Below are positions 16,169 to 25,600 of a stretch of 64,000 bases of DNA, one piece after another. The number at the start of each line of letters is the position of its first letter. Within the stretch, counting starts at the first letter, position 1. The translations under genes and the position numbers were made by a program. The stretch comes from Sulfurimonas sp. HSL-1716 (GTDB taxonomy: Bacteria; Campylobacterota; Campylobacteria; Campylobacterales; Sulfurimonadaceae): positions 1,364,001 through 1,428,000 of the forward strand of contig NZ_CP147918.1 in the NCBI RefSeq assembly GCF_039645975.1. The letters are read 5' to 3'. Under the pieces are notes generated by a model. It did no database searches. It saw only the letters and a list, made by a program, of their open reading frames with translations, and was not told where the DNA came from.

Positions 16169-17125
16169 TTATCTTGCAACGATCTCATTCTCCAAAAAGA
16201 ACTTATCTATCACATCTCTGTATTCGTCTATATCGCTAATCCTGTTTACCAGATCGCGTAGAGCGGACGCACCCTGATACCCTTTAGAGTAGGTATGCGT
16301 ATGTTTTCTGAACATACTGACGCCATGTGCGCCGTAAAACTCTATCATCTTGTCAAAATGTTCCATGATTATCTCATGCTTTAAAAGTCTGTCGATATCC
16401 GCCGAACCGGATTTGAGCTGATGAAATATCCACGGAGCACCGACCGCACCGCGTCCTATCATCACCCCGTCGGCTCCCGTATGCTGCAGCACCCACTGAG
16501 CTTTTTCGTAAGAATCGATATCGCCGTTTGCGATTACCGGGATCTTCACTGCCTCTTTTATCTCTTTAATGGCATCATAATCGACCGCAGCTTTGAACTT
16601 GCCCGCACGGGTACGTCCATGAACCGCGAGAAAATCGGCTCCGCTGTCTTCTACGACCTTTGCTATATCGATATGGTTCTTTTTCTCATAACCGAGACGG
16701 ATCTTCACGCTTGTCATCGATTTGTTGGAAGTATCTTTGATTGTCTTGATGATATCGCCCATAAGCGGTAGGTTCAAAAGAAGCGAGCTGCCGCTTCCAT
16801 GCCCTACGACTTTTGGAACGGGACAGCCGCAGTTAAGATCGATGATATCTATACCTTCTTGCTCGTTCAAGACTTCGACTGCCTGTTTGACGATATCCGT
16901 CTGCGATCCTGCTATCTGAACGGAATAAGGGTCTTCATTCTGGTTTTTCTCAAGCATTTGCAAAGTCTTCTTCGATCCGTGCGCAAGAGCATTGGAACTA
17001 ATCATCTCGCTTACCGTCAAATCCGCACCGAACTTTTTAACCACATTTCTAAATGGAAGGTCGGTATATCCGGCAAGCGGAGCAAGTACATATATAGGGA
17101 GATCAAAAGATAATTTATTTTGCAT
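16169..17125 (-). CDS. dus: tRNA-dihydrouridine synthase (Dus family)
   Basis: FMN enzyme of 318 residues reducing specific uridines in the tRNA D-loop to dihydrouridine with NADPH. TIM-barrel motifs are in order: LAPLAGYTDLPFR at residue 15, IDLNCGCPVPKV with the catalytic Cys near 100, VKIRLGYE at 140, VHGRTRAGKF at 172, IANGDIDS near 200 and GVMIGRGAVGAPW near 222. The order dus - membrane protein - dksA - rlmH - accD resembles the C. jejuni Cj0123c-Cj0127c neighbourhood as I recall it. It is closest in form to DusB. The ribosome site is weak, and 106 bases separate it from the membrane protein gene. Confidence 0.93.
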   Translation of the reverse strand: MQNKLSFDLPIYVLAPLAGYTDLPFRNVVKKFGADLTVSEMISSNALAHGSKKTLQMLEKNQNEDPYSVQIAGSQTDIVKQAVEVLNEQEGIDIIDLNCGCPVPKVVGHGSGSSLLLNLPLMGDIIKTIKDTSNKSMTSVKIRLGYEKKNHIDIAKVVEDSGADFLAVHGRTRAGKFKAAVDYDAIKEIKEAVKIPVIANGDIDSYEKAQWVLQHTGADGVMIGRGAVGAPWIFHQLKSGSADIDRLLKHEIIMEHFDKMIEFYGAHGVSMFRKHTHTYSKGYQGASALRDLVNRISDIDEYRDVIDKFFLENEIVAR

Positions 17126-17210
17126 ATAAAATATTCCGGATTGTTTTTATAGAATTTTATCTAAAAAGAGATTTCTATTAGATAAACACTTGTTTAGAAA
17201 AGAAGCAGGA

Positions 17211-17238
17211 TGTCCAGGAAAAGAAAATCTCCTAGACA
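17211..17238 (-). terminator. Hairpin overlapping the stop of the dksA-linked membrane protein gene
   Basis: On the minus strand TGTCTAGGA and TCCTGGACA pair (eight base pairs with one mismatch) around a T-rich loop, followed by TCCTGCTTCTTTTC. It spans the stop codon at 17232-17234 and could end the gltB-dksA operon before dus. The T tract is interrupted, so strength is uncertain. Confidence 0.4.
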
Positions 17239-18245
17239 AAAAGTGAGATATCATAATTTTTATTACACTCTTTTAACGCACGGTAAGCTTTAAAATACAT
17301 GTATTCGTCCGGCTGCGAATTGTCCAGTATCTCATCGGCAGGTGAAAGCATCTCCAGATCATAAAGCGTGTAGAGATATCCGCCCATCGCCTCTTCGGAC
17401 TTGTCGCTTAAAAGTTCAAAGAGTCTTATTCTCTGCTCAGGAACCATGTTTTTCGATAAGATATGCGAAGCTTCGATAAAGTCTTTCTCTTGTAGATCAA
17501 GCAGTGAAAAGAGCTGTATCAAAGACTCGTTTGTGATATCCAGAGGATCTTTATCGGCATTTATACGCGACAAGATGTTTAAGAGCGAATCTTTGCTCAT
17601 GAACTCTTTATATTTTTCAATACTGCCTGCAGAAGCGGTTTTGGATAAATCCGTATATGCTTTGATACAAAGTTCTTTCGGATACTTCGCGGATTTGCCC
17701 AAAACGTCTTCCGCGCTAATATCTTTTGCATTGTATCTGTTTCTGTCATTTAAGATGACAAGTTCGTTATCCGATTGCAGACCGAGCTTTTTCAAGTCGA
17801 CGACATCGCCGTTTTTGATCTTGTTTATGATATCCAGCGTAGATGAGAGTTTCTCATCGTCGATCTCGGTTATCTGAGCATTCGTATAGATCGATATATT
17901 GTCCAGTACTTTGCCGAGCTGTTTGTATCGTTGTGTCTTAAACTCGTAATGACGGTTCTTTTTACCGAGTAAAGCATCGCTGATAGAACTTATGAGCTTC
18001 TCATAGTCTTTTTCATACTTTCTCAGGTTAAGAGTACCGACCAATGAGTAAAAGCTCATATGCAAAACGCTCGCTATATAAAGTAAGATCACCGGTAAAA
18101 CTACTAAAACGGCAACAGGCAAAGAGGGTAGAACTATTCCGAAAAAATCTACCGCGATACTCTGCTGCGTCACAAAAGTATAGACATACCATCCTAGCAA
18201 AATTACAAATAAACTCACTGCTATAGTGTAGCGTTTAATATACAT
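17232..18245 (-). CDS. Conserved membrane protein downstream of dksA, unknown function
   Basis: About 337 residues. Two hydrophobic segments lie at the N-terminus (IAVSLFVILLGWYVYTFV, and LPVAVLVVLPVILLYIASV), then a long, charged, helix-rich cytoplasmic part with coiled-coil character. No enzyme motif is seen. An in-frame upstream ATG at 18287 would overlap dksA by 32 bases. The ATG at 18245 has AAGGAAAG just ahead and begins the hydrophobic region, so I take it as the start. C. jejuni has a membrane protein in the same place between dus and dksA (Cj0124c, from memory), which suggests a lineage-specific core protein. Function unknown. Confidence 0.75.
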   Translation of the reverse strand: MYIKRYTIAVSLFVILLGWYVYTFVTQQSIAVDFFGIVLPSLPVAVLVVLPVILLYIASVLHMSFYSLVGTLNLRKYEKDYEKLISSISDALLGKKNRHYEFKTQRYKQLGKVLDNISIYTNAQITEIDDEKLSSTLDIINKIKNGDVVDLKKLGLQSDNELVILNDRNRYNAKDISAEDVLGKSAKYPKELCIKAYTDLSKTASAGSIEKYKEFMSKDSLLNILSRINADKDPLDITNESLIQLFSLLDLQEKDFIEASHILSKNMVPEQRIRLFELLSDKSEEAMGGYLYTLYDLEMLSPADEILDNSQPDEYMYFKAYRALKECNKNYDISLFV

Positions 18246-18255
18246 ATTTCTTTCC

Positions 18256-18612
18256 TTATTTTGTGTCTTTTTTCTCCGCGATCTCACGGCAGTCTATACA
18301 ATATTTTGCATGCGGCTTAACTTTCAGACGATGAATATTAATAAGCTCCTCACACATCTCACATCTTCCGTAAGACTGTGTAAATATCTTATGTAAGGAT
18401 ATCTCTATCTCTCGCAGCTCTTTGTTTTGTTGTTCGCCTATCGCCGATTCAACCAGATTGTTATTATTCATAACGGCGTAATCCGCATCATCGTGTAACT
18501 CTTCTTGACGTAACATACCCATCTCTTCTTCAACACCAAGGATATTTTTCACTATCTGTGCCCTACGTGTTTCTAACATTTTTTTGAAAAAATCAAGCTC
18601 ACTCTGTCTCAC
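18256..18612 (-). CDS. dksA: DksA RNA polymerase-binding transcription factor
   Basis: Binds in the secondary channel of RNA polymerase and acts with ppGpp in the stringent response. The protein of 118 residues is shorter than E. coli DksA (151). It has a coiled-coil N-terminal region with the tip motif DxxDxA (D41, D44, A46 in DDADYA) and a C4 zinc finger at C84, C87, C105 and C108. Both the acidic tip and the four cysteines are intact, so it should be active and zinc-dependent. It lies 11 bases from rlmH and 10 bases from the downstream membrane protein gene, within the operon that starts at gltB. Confidence 0.94.
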   Translation of the reverse strand: MRQSELDFFKKMLETRRAQIVKNILGVEEEMGMLRQEELHDDADYAVMNNNNLVESAIGEQQNKELREIEISLHKIFTQSYGRCEMCEELINIHRLKVKPHAKYCIDCREIAEKKDTK

Positions 18613-18623
18613 TAATTCCCCCG

Positions 18624-19082
18624 CTATTTATGGTATGGATGGTTCGATAAAATTGAAAACCCCCGATATATCTGCTCAAGCAAGACTGCTTTTGCTATCT
18701 TATGGCTCATTGTTATCTTCCCAAGACTTATAACCTTGTCGGATTTTTGTAAAAATTTATCCTCAAGGCCATAAGCTCCACCAATATAAAATTGAATGGA
18801 CATTTTACCATCTATAAGCTTACTAAATTCAAAACTATCGATTAATTTTCCATCAGGATGTAACGAAACTACATATCCTTTGTTATCATATGCTTCAAAA
18901 GCCTTTGTATATGCAGCTTTTGAAGCCTCTACACCAATGTTGTGAGCTTTAGTAATTTCTTTGGAAAATAGTTCAATATCATTGATTTTTGCAAATCGAG
19001 ATATCATTTTTTCTAATTCTTTGTACAAAGGGTCATAAGTCGAACGCTCTTTTTTTGCGATCGATATGATGTCAATATTCAT
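18624..19082 (-). CDS. rlmH: RlmH 23S rRNA pseudouridine-1915 N3-methyltransferase
   Basis: SPOUT methyltransferase acting on helix 69 of the large ribosomal subunit. The 152-residue length is typical. FYIGGAYG (about 98-105) is the SAM-binding loop, and the C-terminal [17 protein letters not shown] matches the family's EQLYRA...PYH. It overlaps the thiE-like gene by 4 bases and lies 11 bases before dksA. Its base composition is unlike its neighbours: three sampled 60-base lines have 17, 23 and 13 G+C, against 35 in an accD line. This suggests replacement in place by a foreign allele. Confidence 0.93.
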   Translation of the reverse strand: MNIDIISIAKKERSTYDPLYKELEKMISRFAKINDIELFSKEITKAHNIGVEASKAAYTKAFEAYDNKGYVVSLHPDGKLIDSFEFSKLIDGKMSIQFYIGGAYGLEDKFLQKSDKVISLGKITMSHKIAKAVLLEQIYRGFSILSNHPYHK

Positions 19083-19636
19083 AAAAGCCCGCTTCCGATC
19101 ACATGGTATGTCACGTTCTCAAACCTGTCATCAAGTCTTACGCCGCCGATTGCGGCTACGGGGTGAATCGAGAAAGAAGCTATTTCATCCAGTCTGTCTG
19201 CGAGTATATTGTCCACTTCTTTGGTGGACGTCGCTCTATAGGCGCCAAGACCTACATAGTTTATATCCAGTTCATTGGCTTTTATGATCTCGTCTTTATT
19301 ATGTGTGGAGAGACCGATCAGCTTGTCTTTTCCCAAAACTTCTCTGAGTATTTTTATGGCTTTTTTTTCGTCGGGATCGATCTTTTGAAGATCTTCCTGA
19401 CCGATATGTACACCGTCGCAAAAAGGGCTGAGTTCAAAAGTGTCGTTGATTATCAAAAAGCCTTCAAAAAGCCTTCTTAGTTCGATGAGCTGCTGTTTAA
19501 TAAAAGAGATGTCCGCACTCTTGTTGCGGTATTGTATCACCTCGGCATCATGCTTTTTGGCTATTGCAACAAAATCCTCCAGACAAAGATCGTTTTTATC
19601 CAGCAGGTCTTGGTCGCAAAGTGCGTAGAGTTTCAT
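19079..19636 (-). CDS. thiE: ThiE/TenI family thiamine phosphate synthase-like protein
   Basis: A 185-residue TIM-barrel protein. Thiamine phosphate synthase motifs appear in order: IQYRNKS (QxRxK) at 35, [20 protein letters not shown] at 77-96, LIGLSTHN at 122, [13 protein letters not shown] near 146 and VAAIGGV at 171. ThiE joins HMP-PP and thiazole phosphate into thiamine phosphate. The protein is shorter than most ThiE (about 210) and lacks other thi genes nearby, so a TenI-like or altered role is possible. It fits tightly between accD (adjacent start) and rlmH (4-base overlap), an insertion in the accD-rlmH order known to me from C. jejuni. Confidence 0.75.
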   Translation of the reverse strand: MKLYALCDQDLLDKNDLCLEDFVAIAKKHDAEVIQYRNKSADISFIKQQLIELRRLFEGFLIINDTFELSPFCDGVHIGQEDLQKIDPDEKKAIKILREVLGKDKLIGLSTHNKDEIIKANELDINYVGLGAYRATSTKEVDNILADRLDEIASFSIHPVAAIGGVRLDDRFENVTYHVIGSGLL

Positions 19637-20482
19637 TTATTCGTTTACTAACATCTTTAAAAGATCTGATAGCGTCTGTTTCAAATTATTTCTGTTTACG
19701 ACCATATCGATCGATCCTTTTTCAAGCAAGAACTCCGCTCTTTGAAATCCTTCGGGAAGATCCGAACCGATTGTTTGTTTAATAACCCTCTGACCTGCAA
19801 AACCGACCAGTGCACCCGGTTCGGCGATGATTATATCGCCGAGCATCGCAAATGAGGCGCTGACACCGCCCATCGTCGGATCGGTCAGAAGCGAGATGTA
19901 AGGAAGCCTATGCTCCGCAAGTTTTGCCAGGGCTGCGGAAGTCTTGCTCATCTGCATCAAAGAGAAGGTACTCTCCTGCATTCTTGCACCTCCGCTGGCA
20001 CTTATAATGATAAGCCCTTCTCTTTTTTCTATGGCGCGATTGACGGCACGAACGATCTTTTCGCCCTCGACCGAGCCGAGAGACCCGCCCATAAAAGAGA
20101 AGTCAAAGATAACAAGCTGCGCACTTTGTCCGTTTATCTTACACTCTCCGCTTACCACGGAAGATTTACGGGATGTTTTAGAGTAGGCTTCTTCTATACG
20201 CTTTGCATAGCTTTTTTTGTCGACGAACTTCAACGGATCAACAGGAGAAAGACCTGCATCATGCTCTATGAACTCTCCGTCGTCCGCCAATAAGCTGATG
20301 CGCTCTTTCACGCCTATACGCAGATGAAATCCGCATTTGGGACAGACATAGTTCTGATTTTCGACCTCTTTATAATACATGAGAGACTGACAAGACGTAC
20401 ACTTGATCCAGTGTGCAGGAGCTTCGCTTTTTGTAGCCTGCTGCTTTTTTGAGCTTGAACTAAAAAGATTAAAAAGGTTCAA
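19637..20482 (-). CDS. accD: Acetyl-CoA carboxylase carboxyltransferase beta subunit
   Basis: Transfers carboxyl from carboxybiotin to acetyl-CoA with AccA, the first step of fatty acid synthesis. An N-terminal C4 zinc ribbon (KCTSCQSLMY and CPKCGFHL, residues 28-54) is followed by a crotonase-fold domain with ISASGGARMQE (near 160) and DPTMGGVSASFAMLGD (near 200). Length 281 is normal. It overlaps suhB by 4 bases and abuts the thiE-like gene, so it is co-transcribed with the gltB operon. Confidence 0.96.
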   Translation of the reverse strand: MNLFNLFSSSSKKQQATKSEAPAHWIKCTSCQSLMYYKEVENQNYVCPKCGFHLRIGVKERISLLADDGEFIEHDAGLSPVDPLKFVDKKSYAKRIEEAYSKTSRKSSVVSGECKINGQSAQLVIFDFSFMGGSLGSVEGEKIVRAVNRAIEKREGLIIISASGGARMQESTFSLMQMSKTSAALAKLAEHRLPYISLLTDPTMGGVSASFAMLGDIIIAEPGALVGFAGQRVIKQTIGSDLPEGFQRAEFLLEKGSIDMVVNRNNLKQTLSDLLKMLVNE

Positions 20483-21216
20483 AACGGTTCCTTATTATAT
20501 AGTTTGCATAATTTTTTAAACAGATCGTCATCTTTTGAGATTATGATTATTTCATCATCCATATATACATTCAAATCTTTGCACATGTAAAGACCGGCTT
20601 GTATATCGTAAACCCGCATTGTACCAAAAAAGAGCATATATTTAACATAATGTGCATACGCCAAAGATAACGCTATGGCACCTGGAGACCTGAATTTAAG
20701 ATGATTTTCCTTCAATGGTACCGTTTTTTTCGGATCGGCATACGCCTTTTCCACTATGCCTACCGAAGACAGAGAATTGTTTTCAAGCACATCCAGCTTA
20801 CAAGAAAGATCATTTAGATAGGTCTTATAAAACTCATTTTTTGTTCTGATAAATATCTCTGAAGATATGAAATTCACGATGACGGCAGCTAAAGTTTCAT
20901 CACCGTCGCAAAGTGCGATGGAGGAACCGTAATAGGGAAAATTCGTTTTAAAATTGTCGCTTCCGTCTAGAGGGTCGAGGTAAATCGTGTACTTCCCTTC
21001 TCCGATAATGCCCGACTCTTCGGAGTCGATCTTAGCATATTTTTTCAGGTAAGAGACATAGATCTTTTCTGCCATGATATCGGCACCGTAACTTATGTCC
21101 CCGCCGGCACCGATATCCAGTTTTTCATATAAGGAAGCAGAATTTTTTTGCAGCTTTTCTTGTATATCGATAGATGCCGCGGCGGCATCTTCGATAAAAG
21201 AGGTGAGATCTATCAT
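20479..21216 (-). CDS. suhB: Inositol monophosphatase family phosphatase (SuhB-like)
   Basis: Metal-dependent phosphatase of 245 residues. The three metal-binding motifs of the family are present: SEESGIIG near 75, DPLDGSDNFK near 92, and YDIQAGLY near 207 (in place of the usual WDxAAG). Substrates in the family include inositol phosphates, fructose bisphosphate and PAP, so the substrate is open. The start is coupled to gltD through TGATG at 21214-21218 and the stop overlaps accD. C. jejuni also has a family member just upstream of accD. Confidence 0.85.
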   Translation of the reverse strand: MIDLTSFIEDAAAASIDIQEKLQKNSASLYEKLDIGAGGDISYGADIMAEKIYVSYLKKYAKIDSEESGIIGEGKYTIYLDPLDGSDNFKTNFPYYGSSIALCDGDETLAAVIVNFISSEIFIRTKNEFYKTYLNDLSCKLDVLENNSLSSVGIVEKAYADPKKTVPLKENHLKFRSPGAIALSLAYAHYVKYMLFFGTMRVYDIQAGLYMCKDLNVYMDDEIIIISKDDDLFKKLCKLYNKEPF

Positions 21217-22619
21217 CAGCCTAAAAGAGATTTTACGATGCTTCTTGCTGCTTCACGACCGTCAAACGCCGCAGTTACGACCAGATCCGCTCCGCGGAAA
21301 CAGTCTCCGCCCGCATAGACGCCGGCAGTCGTGGTTTCATGAGTCTCTTCATTGATGATGATTCCTCCCCATGAATTGGTCTCGATTCCGTTTTCAGCCA
21401 AGAAAGAGGGTTTGGACGGATCAAAGCCCAAGGACATAATGACGACATCGGCACTTACTCTGTGCTCGCTGCCTTTTACCTCCTCCATCTTCTGACGGCC
21501 GCTTTCATCTTTTGTGCCAAGAGTCGTCTTTGCCACTTCGACCGCGATAGCACGTCCCGATTCGTTCAAGATGATCTCTTTTGGAGAAACGCAGAAGGTA
21601 AAGTCGACGCCTTCTTCCATAGCGTTTTTGTACTCTTTTTGGCTTCCCGGCATATTGTGCGCATCACGGCGGTACAGACAAGTAACGCTTCTTGCACCCT
21701 CACGTTTTGCCGTACGAAGACAATCCATCGCCGTATCGCCGCCGCCTATCACTACTACGTCAAGGTCTTTAAAATCAAACGTTTTGTCGTATGTCATTTT
21801 AAAGTTCTTGCGCTGAATGTTCGTGAGATAATCCATAGCTTTATACACGTTTTTGGCATTTTCTCCGGCGATTCCCGCTTTTTTGGCGACGGTCGCACCG
21901 ATACCGATAAACATAGCATCATGATTATCCGCTATCTCTTCAAAAGAGATATCACGTCCAACTTCCGTGTTCAAGACAAGGTTCATTCCCGCTTCTTGAA
22001 GCAGTTTGACCCGGCGATCGACCACTTTTTTATCAAGTTTGAAGTTAGGGATGCCGTAAGTCAAAAGCCCGCCCGCTTTGTCGCTTCTTTCATACATGGT
22101 CACGGCTATGCCCGAACGAAGAAGATACGTAGCAGCGGAGAGTCCTGCAGGTCCGGAACCGACGATAGCAACCTTTTTATCGGTCGTTATCCCTGGAAAT
22201 TCGAGTTTAAGCCCGTTTTTGAATCCCTCTTCGACGATAAATGTCTCGACAGAACCGATCGTGATAGCACCATGTCCGTCATTTAAAGTACAGTCGCCTT
22301 CGCAAAGTCTGTCATGCGGACAAACTCTTCCCATGACTTCTGGAAACGGAGAAGGCTCGTTTGCAAGACGAAATGCAAAGTTGAGGTCCTTTTCGGCTAC
22401 GCTTTTTAGCCACTGCGGGATATAGTTATGAAGAGGACATTTGTTTAGACAATACGGATCACCGCATTGGATACAGCGGTCGCTTTGAGACGCTGCTCTG
22501 TCTTTATCAAAGACTTCGTAAATCTCTTTGAAATCTCTTACGCGCTCTACTACTAAACGTTTTTCAGGATCAATACGTCCTGTATTTAAAAATTCTTGCA
22601 TCCTAGTCTCCTTTATCAA
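21216..22619 (-). CDS. gltD: Glutamate synthase small subunit
   Basis: FAD/NAD(P)H subunit that passes electrons to GltB for glutamate synthesis. The N-terminal cysteine cluster region has CIQCGDPYCLNKCPLHN near residue 50 and CPHDRLCEGDC near 98. A first Rossmann motif, VAIVGSGPAGLSAATYL, is near 149 and a second, VVVIGGGDTAMDCLRTA, near 290. The C-terminus has the GGDCFRGADLVVTAA FAD motif. At 467 residues it is of normal length. It overlaps gltB by 17 bases and suhB by one. Confidence 0.97.
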   Translation of the reverse strand: MIKETRMQEFLNTGRIDPEKRLVVERVRDFKEIYEVFDKDRAASQSDRCIQCGDPYCLNKCPLHNYIPQWLKSVAEKDLNFAFRLANEPSPFPEVMGRVCPHDRLCEGDCTLNDGHGAITIGSVETFIVEEGFKNGLKLEFPGITTDKKVAIVGSGPAGLSAATYLLRSGIAVTMYERSDKAGGLLTYGIPNFKLDKKVVDRRVKLLQEAGMNLVLNTEVGRDISFEEIADNHDAMFIGIGATVAKKAGIAGENAKNVYKAMDYLTNIQRKNFKMTYDKTFDFKDLDVVVIGGGDTAMDCLRTAKREGARSVTCLYRRDAHNMPGSQKEYKNAMEEGVDFTFCVSPKEIILNESGRAIAVEVAKTTLGTKDESGRQKMEEVKGSEHRVSADVVIMSLGFDPSKPSFLAENGIETNSWGGIIINEETHETTTAGVYAGGDCFRGADLVVTAAFDGREAARSIVKSLLG

Positions 22620-25600
22620 CGTTCAACGGTAGTTTTTTAAGATTTTTCGGGCGAACCAACCAGAAGTTTCTTATGTCTTCTCTAAAATTATCTAAAATGT
22701 CTCTGGCTTTTTCACTCGATGTTTCGACAAGATACTCTTTTAACAATCGTTTTAAGTAATGACGGGCTTCGTCTCCGTCATCCGTATCTATTCTTACCGC
22801 TTCGACGAGCTCACGGTTTACATTCTCTATAAAATCATGTTTTTTGTCATATACGAACGCGACACCGCCCGTCATACCTGCACCGAAATTGATACCTGTA
22901 TCGCCGAGGATCACGACGATCCCGCCGGTCATATATTCACACGCATTGTCTCCAGCACCCTCAACGATTGCCAAAGCACCGGAGTTACGGACCGCAAAAC
23001 GTTCGCCTACGTTTCCTGAAATAAACAGTTTTCCAGAAGTAGCGCCGTAAAGACACGTATTTCCTCCGGCACTAAACTCTTCGCCCGCATTTTTCGAAGT
23101 TACGACGACTTTTCCGCCATGGAGGCCTTTACCGATATAATCGTTTGCTACACCCTCTAGGTATAAAGATACGCCGTTTATCAAGAACGCTCCAAACGCC
23201 TGTCCTGCGATCCCTTTGAGCTTCATAGTTATCGTATCGGCTTTTAAGCCCGTATCTCCGTAATATTGAGCTATCTCGCCGCTGATTAGCGCACCGAAAC
23301 TTCTATGAATGTTTTTGATCTCTTTTGTGATCCTTATAGGATGATCGGGATGCTTGATGGCAGGCATCACGTCATTTAATATCCCTTTTTCAAATGCATT
23401 ATCGTCAAAAGGATTGTTAAAAGGCTCTTGGCAGGTGTTTATGCCCTCGACTTTATGAAGTACGGACGAGAAATCAAATTTTTGCGCGAACTCGTCGTCT
23501 ACGACTTTAAGCAGATCGCTTCTGCCTATCAGCTCTTCCAAGCTTTTGTAACCGAGTCCTGCAAGGATCCCTCTTACATCTTCTGCCAAAAGAGTAAAGT
23601 AATTTACAACCTGAGGAACATGTCCTTTAAAGAACTCGTTTCTCAGTTTTTCGTTTTGCGTAGCGATACCCACAGAACATTTGTTCAAGTGGCAGATACG
23701 AAGCATCTTACATCCGACAATCGTAAGCACACCCGTACCAAACGCATAGCTCTCTGCTCCAAGCATCGCAGCCTTTACGATATCAAGACCTGTTTTGAGT
23801 CCTCCGTCCGTTTGAACTTCTACAAGACGTCTGAGATCGTTGACCTTTAGCGCATTATGCGCTTCGCTGAGTCCCAGTTCCCATGGATTACCCGCATATT
23901 TTATGGAAGTTAGCGGAGCAGCACCCGTACCGCCGTCGCCTCCGGAGATGATGATCTTGTCCGCATAGGCTTTAGCGACACCTGCCGCAATAGTACCGAC
24001 ACCCGCGGTCGAAACAAGTTTTACGGCGATGCGCGCTTTTGGATTGACCTGCTTAAGGTCAAATATCAGCTGCGCCAGATCTTCGATAGAGTAGATATCG
24101 TGATGCGGCGGCGGCGAGATCAGCGTAACTCCAGGGATCGTATGACGCAGACGTCCGATAAGCTCGGTTACTTTATGTCCTGGAAGCTGTCCTCCCTCAC
24201 CCGGTTTTGCACCTTGGGCGACTTTGATCTGTATCTCTTCTGCTGAACGAAGATATGCAGGAGTAACTCCGAAACGTCCCGAAGCAACCTGTTTGATCTT
24301 TGAGTTGCGGTTCGTATCAAAACGTGCAGAATCTTCTCCACCCTCTCCCGAGTTCGATTGTCCGCCGATCTGATTCATTGCCATTGCTATCGTTTCATGC
24401 GCTTCTGGTGAAATAGAACCGAGACTCATCGCCGCCGATGCAAAACGTTTAAAGATCGCCTCTTTCGGTTCGACCTCGGAGATATCTATCGGCGCGCGGT
24501 CGGATTTAAACTCAAAGAAATCGCGGATAAACTTCAGACCGCGGTTGTTCACGATCGATTTTAGTTTGTCAAAATCTTTTTTATCTCCCGATTTTACCGC
24601 CGTATGAATAGCGTGTATCACGTCTGGACCGAAATCATGATATTCCTGTCCAGAGTAAAATTTATAATACCCTCCTATATGCAGCGGGAATATTTTGCTA
24701 AAGCCGTTGTCATTATACGCCGACCTGTGATTCTCTTTGAGTTTAGCATCGATATCGTCATAGCTCAGTCCCGGAATCAAAAGGTGAGAACCTTTAAAAC
24801 AATCCTGTGTTACATCCTTTGCAAGACCGATAACATCAAACAATCCTGTGTTTCTGTAAGACGCGACGGTAGATATCCCCATTTTCGACATTATTTTGAG
24901 TATACCCGCATTTAAAGAACCGTGTACCGATTTCAACGCTTCTTGACAAGAGAGTCCGCCGTATTTTGCTTTTTCAAGCTCTTTTGCAACAGTCATAAAA
25001 AGCAGACCCGGATAAACCGCGCTCGCGCCGTAACCTATGAGCACCGCAGCACTGTGAGAGTCGACGACTTCCGAAGAGCAAGCGACGATGGAGACGAGAT
25101 GTCTAAGTTTTACTTCAAGCAGTGCATGACTGATACGCCCCACAGCCATCGCCATCGGGATGATACGTTTTGTTTTGCTAAGAGCATCGTCATCAAGCAC
25201 GACAATACGTACACGGTCGTTTTTGACGCTGTTTATTACATTTTTTACCAATTCGTCCAACGCCGATTTCAAGTCGGTATCGTACGCTGTCGAAAAAGTC
25301 GAGTTTTTGTAAAAATCCTGATAGCTCGGCGATTTTTTATCTCCGAAAGATTTCAGGACTTCCAGCTTTTCAAGCGTAATGATAGGTGAGATCGCCTTGA
25401 GTCTGTGAGCGTGAGAAGGAAGTTCGCCGAGTATATTGTGTGCCTCGCCGAAACCTGTATTTAAGCTCATTACGACCTTTTCACGGATAGGGTCGATCGG
25501 AGGGTTGGTCACCTGAGCGAATTTTTGTTTGAAAAAATCGGTAAACGAACGCTGCTTATTGCTAAACGCGGCAAGAGGGGTATCGTCTCCCATAGAACCG

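Noticed and set aside
21462-22286. Long plus-strand frame (274 codons) over gltD
   Set aside because: Shadow of gltD's strong codon pattern, no ribosome site and no domain.
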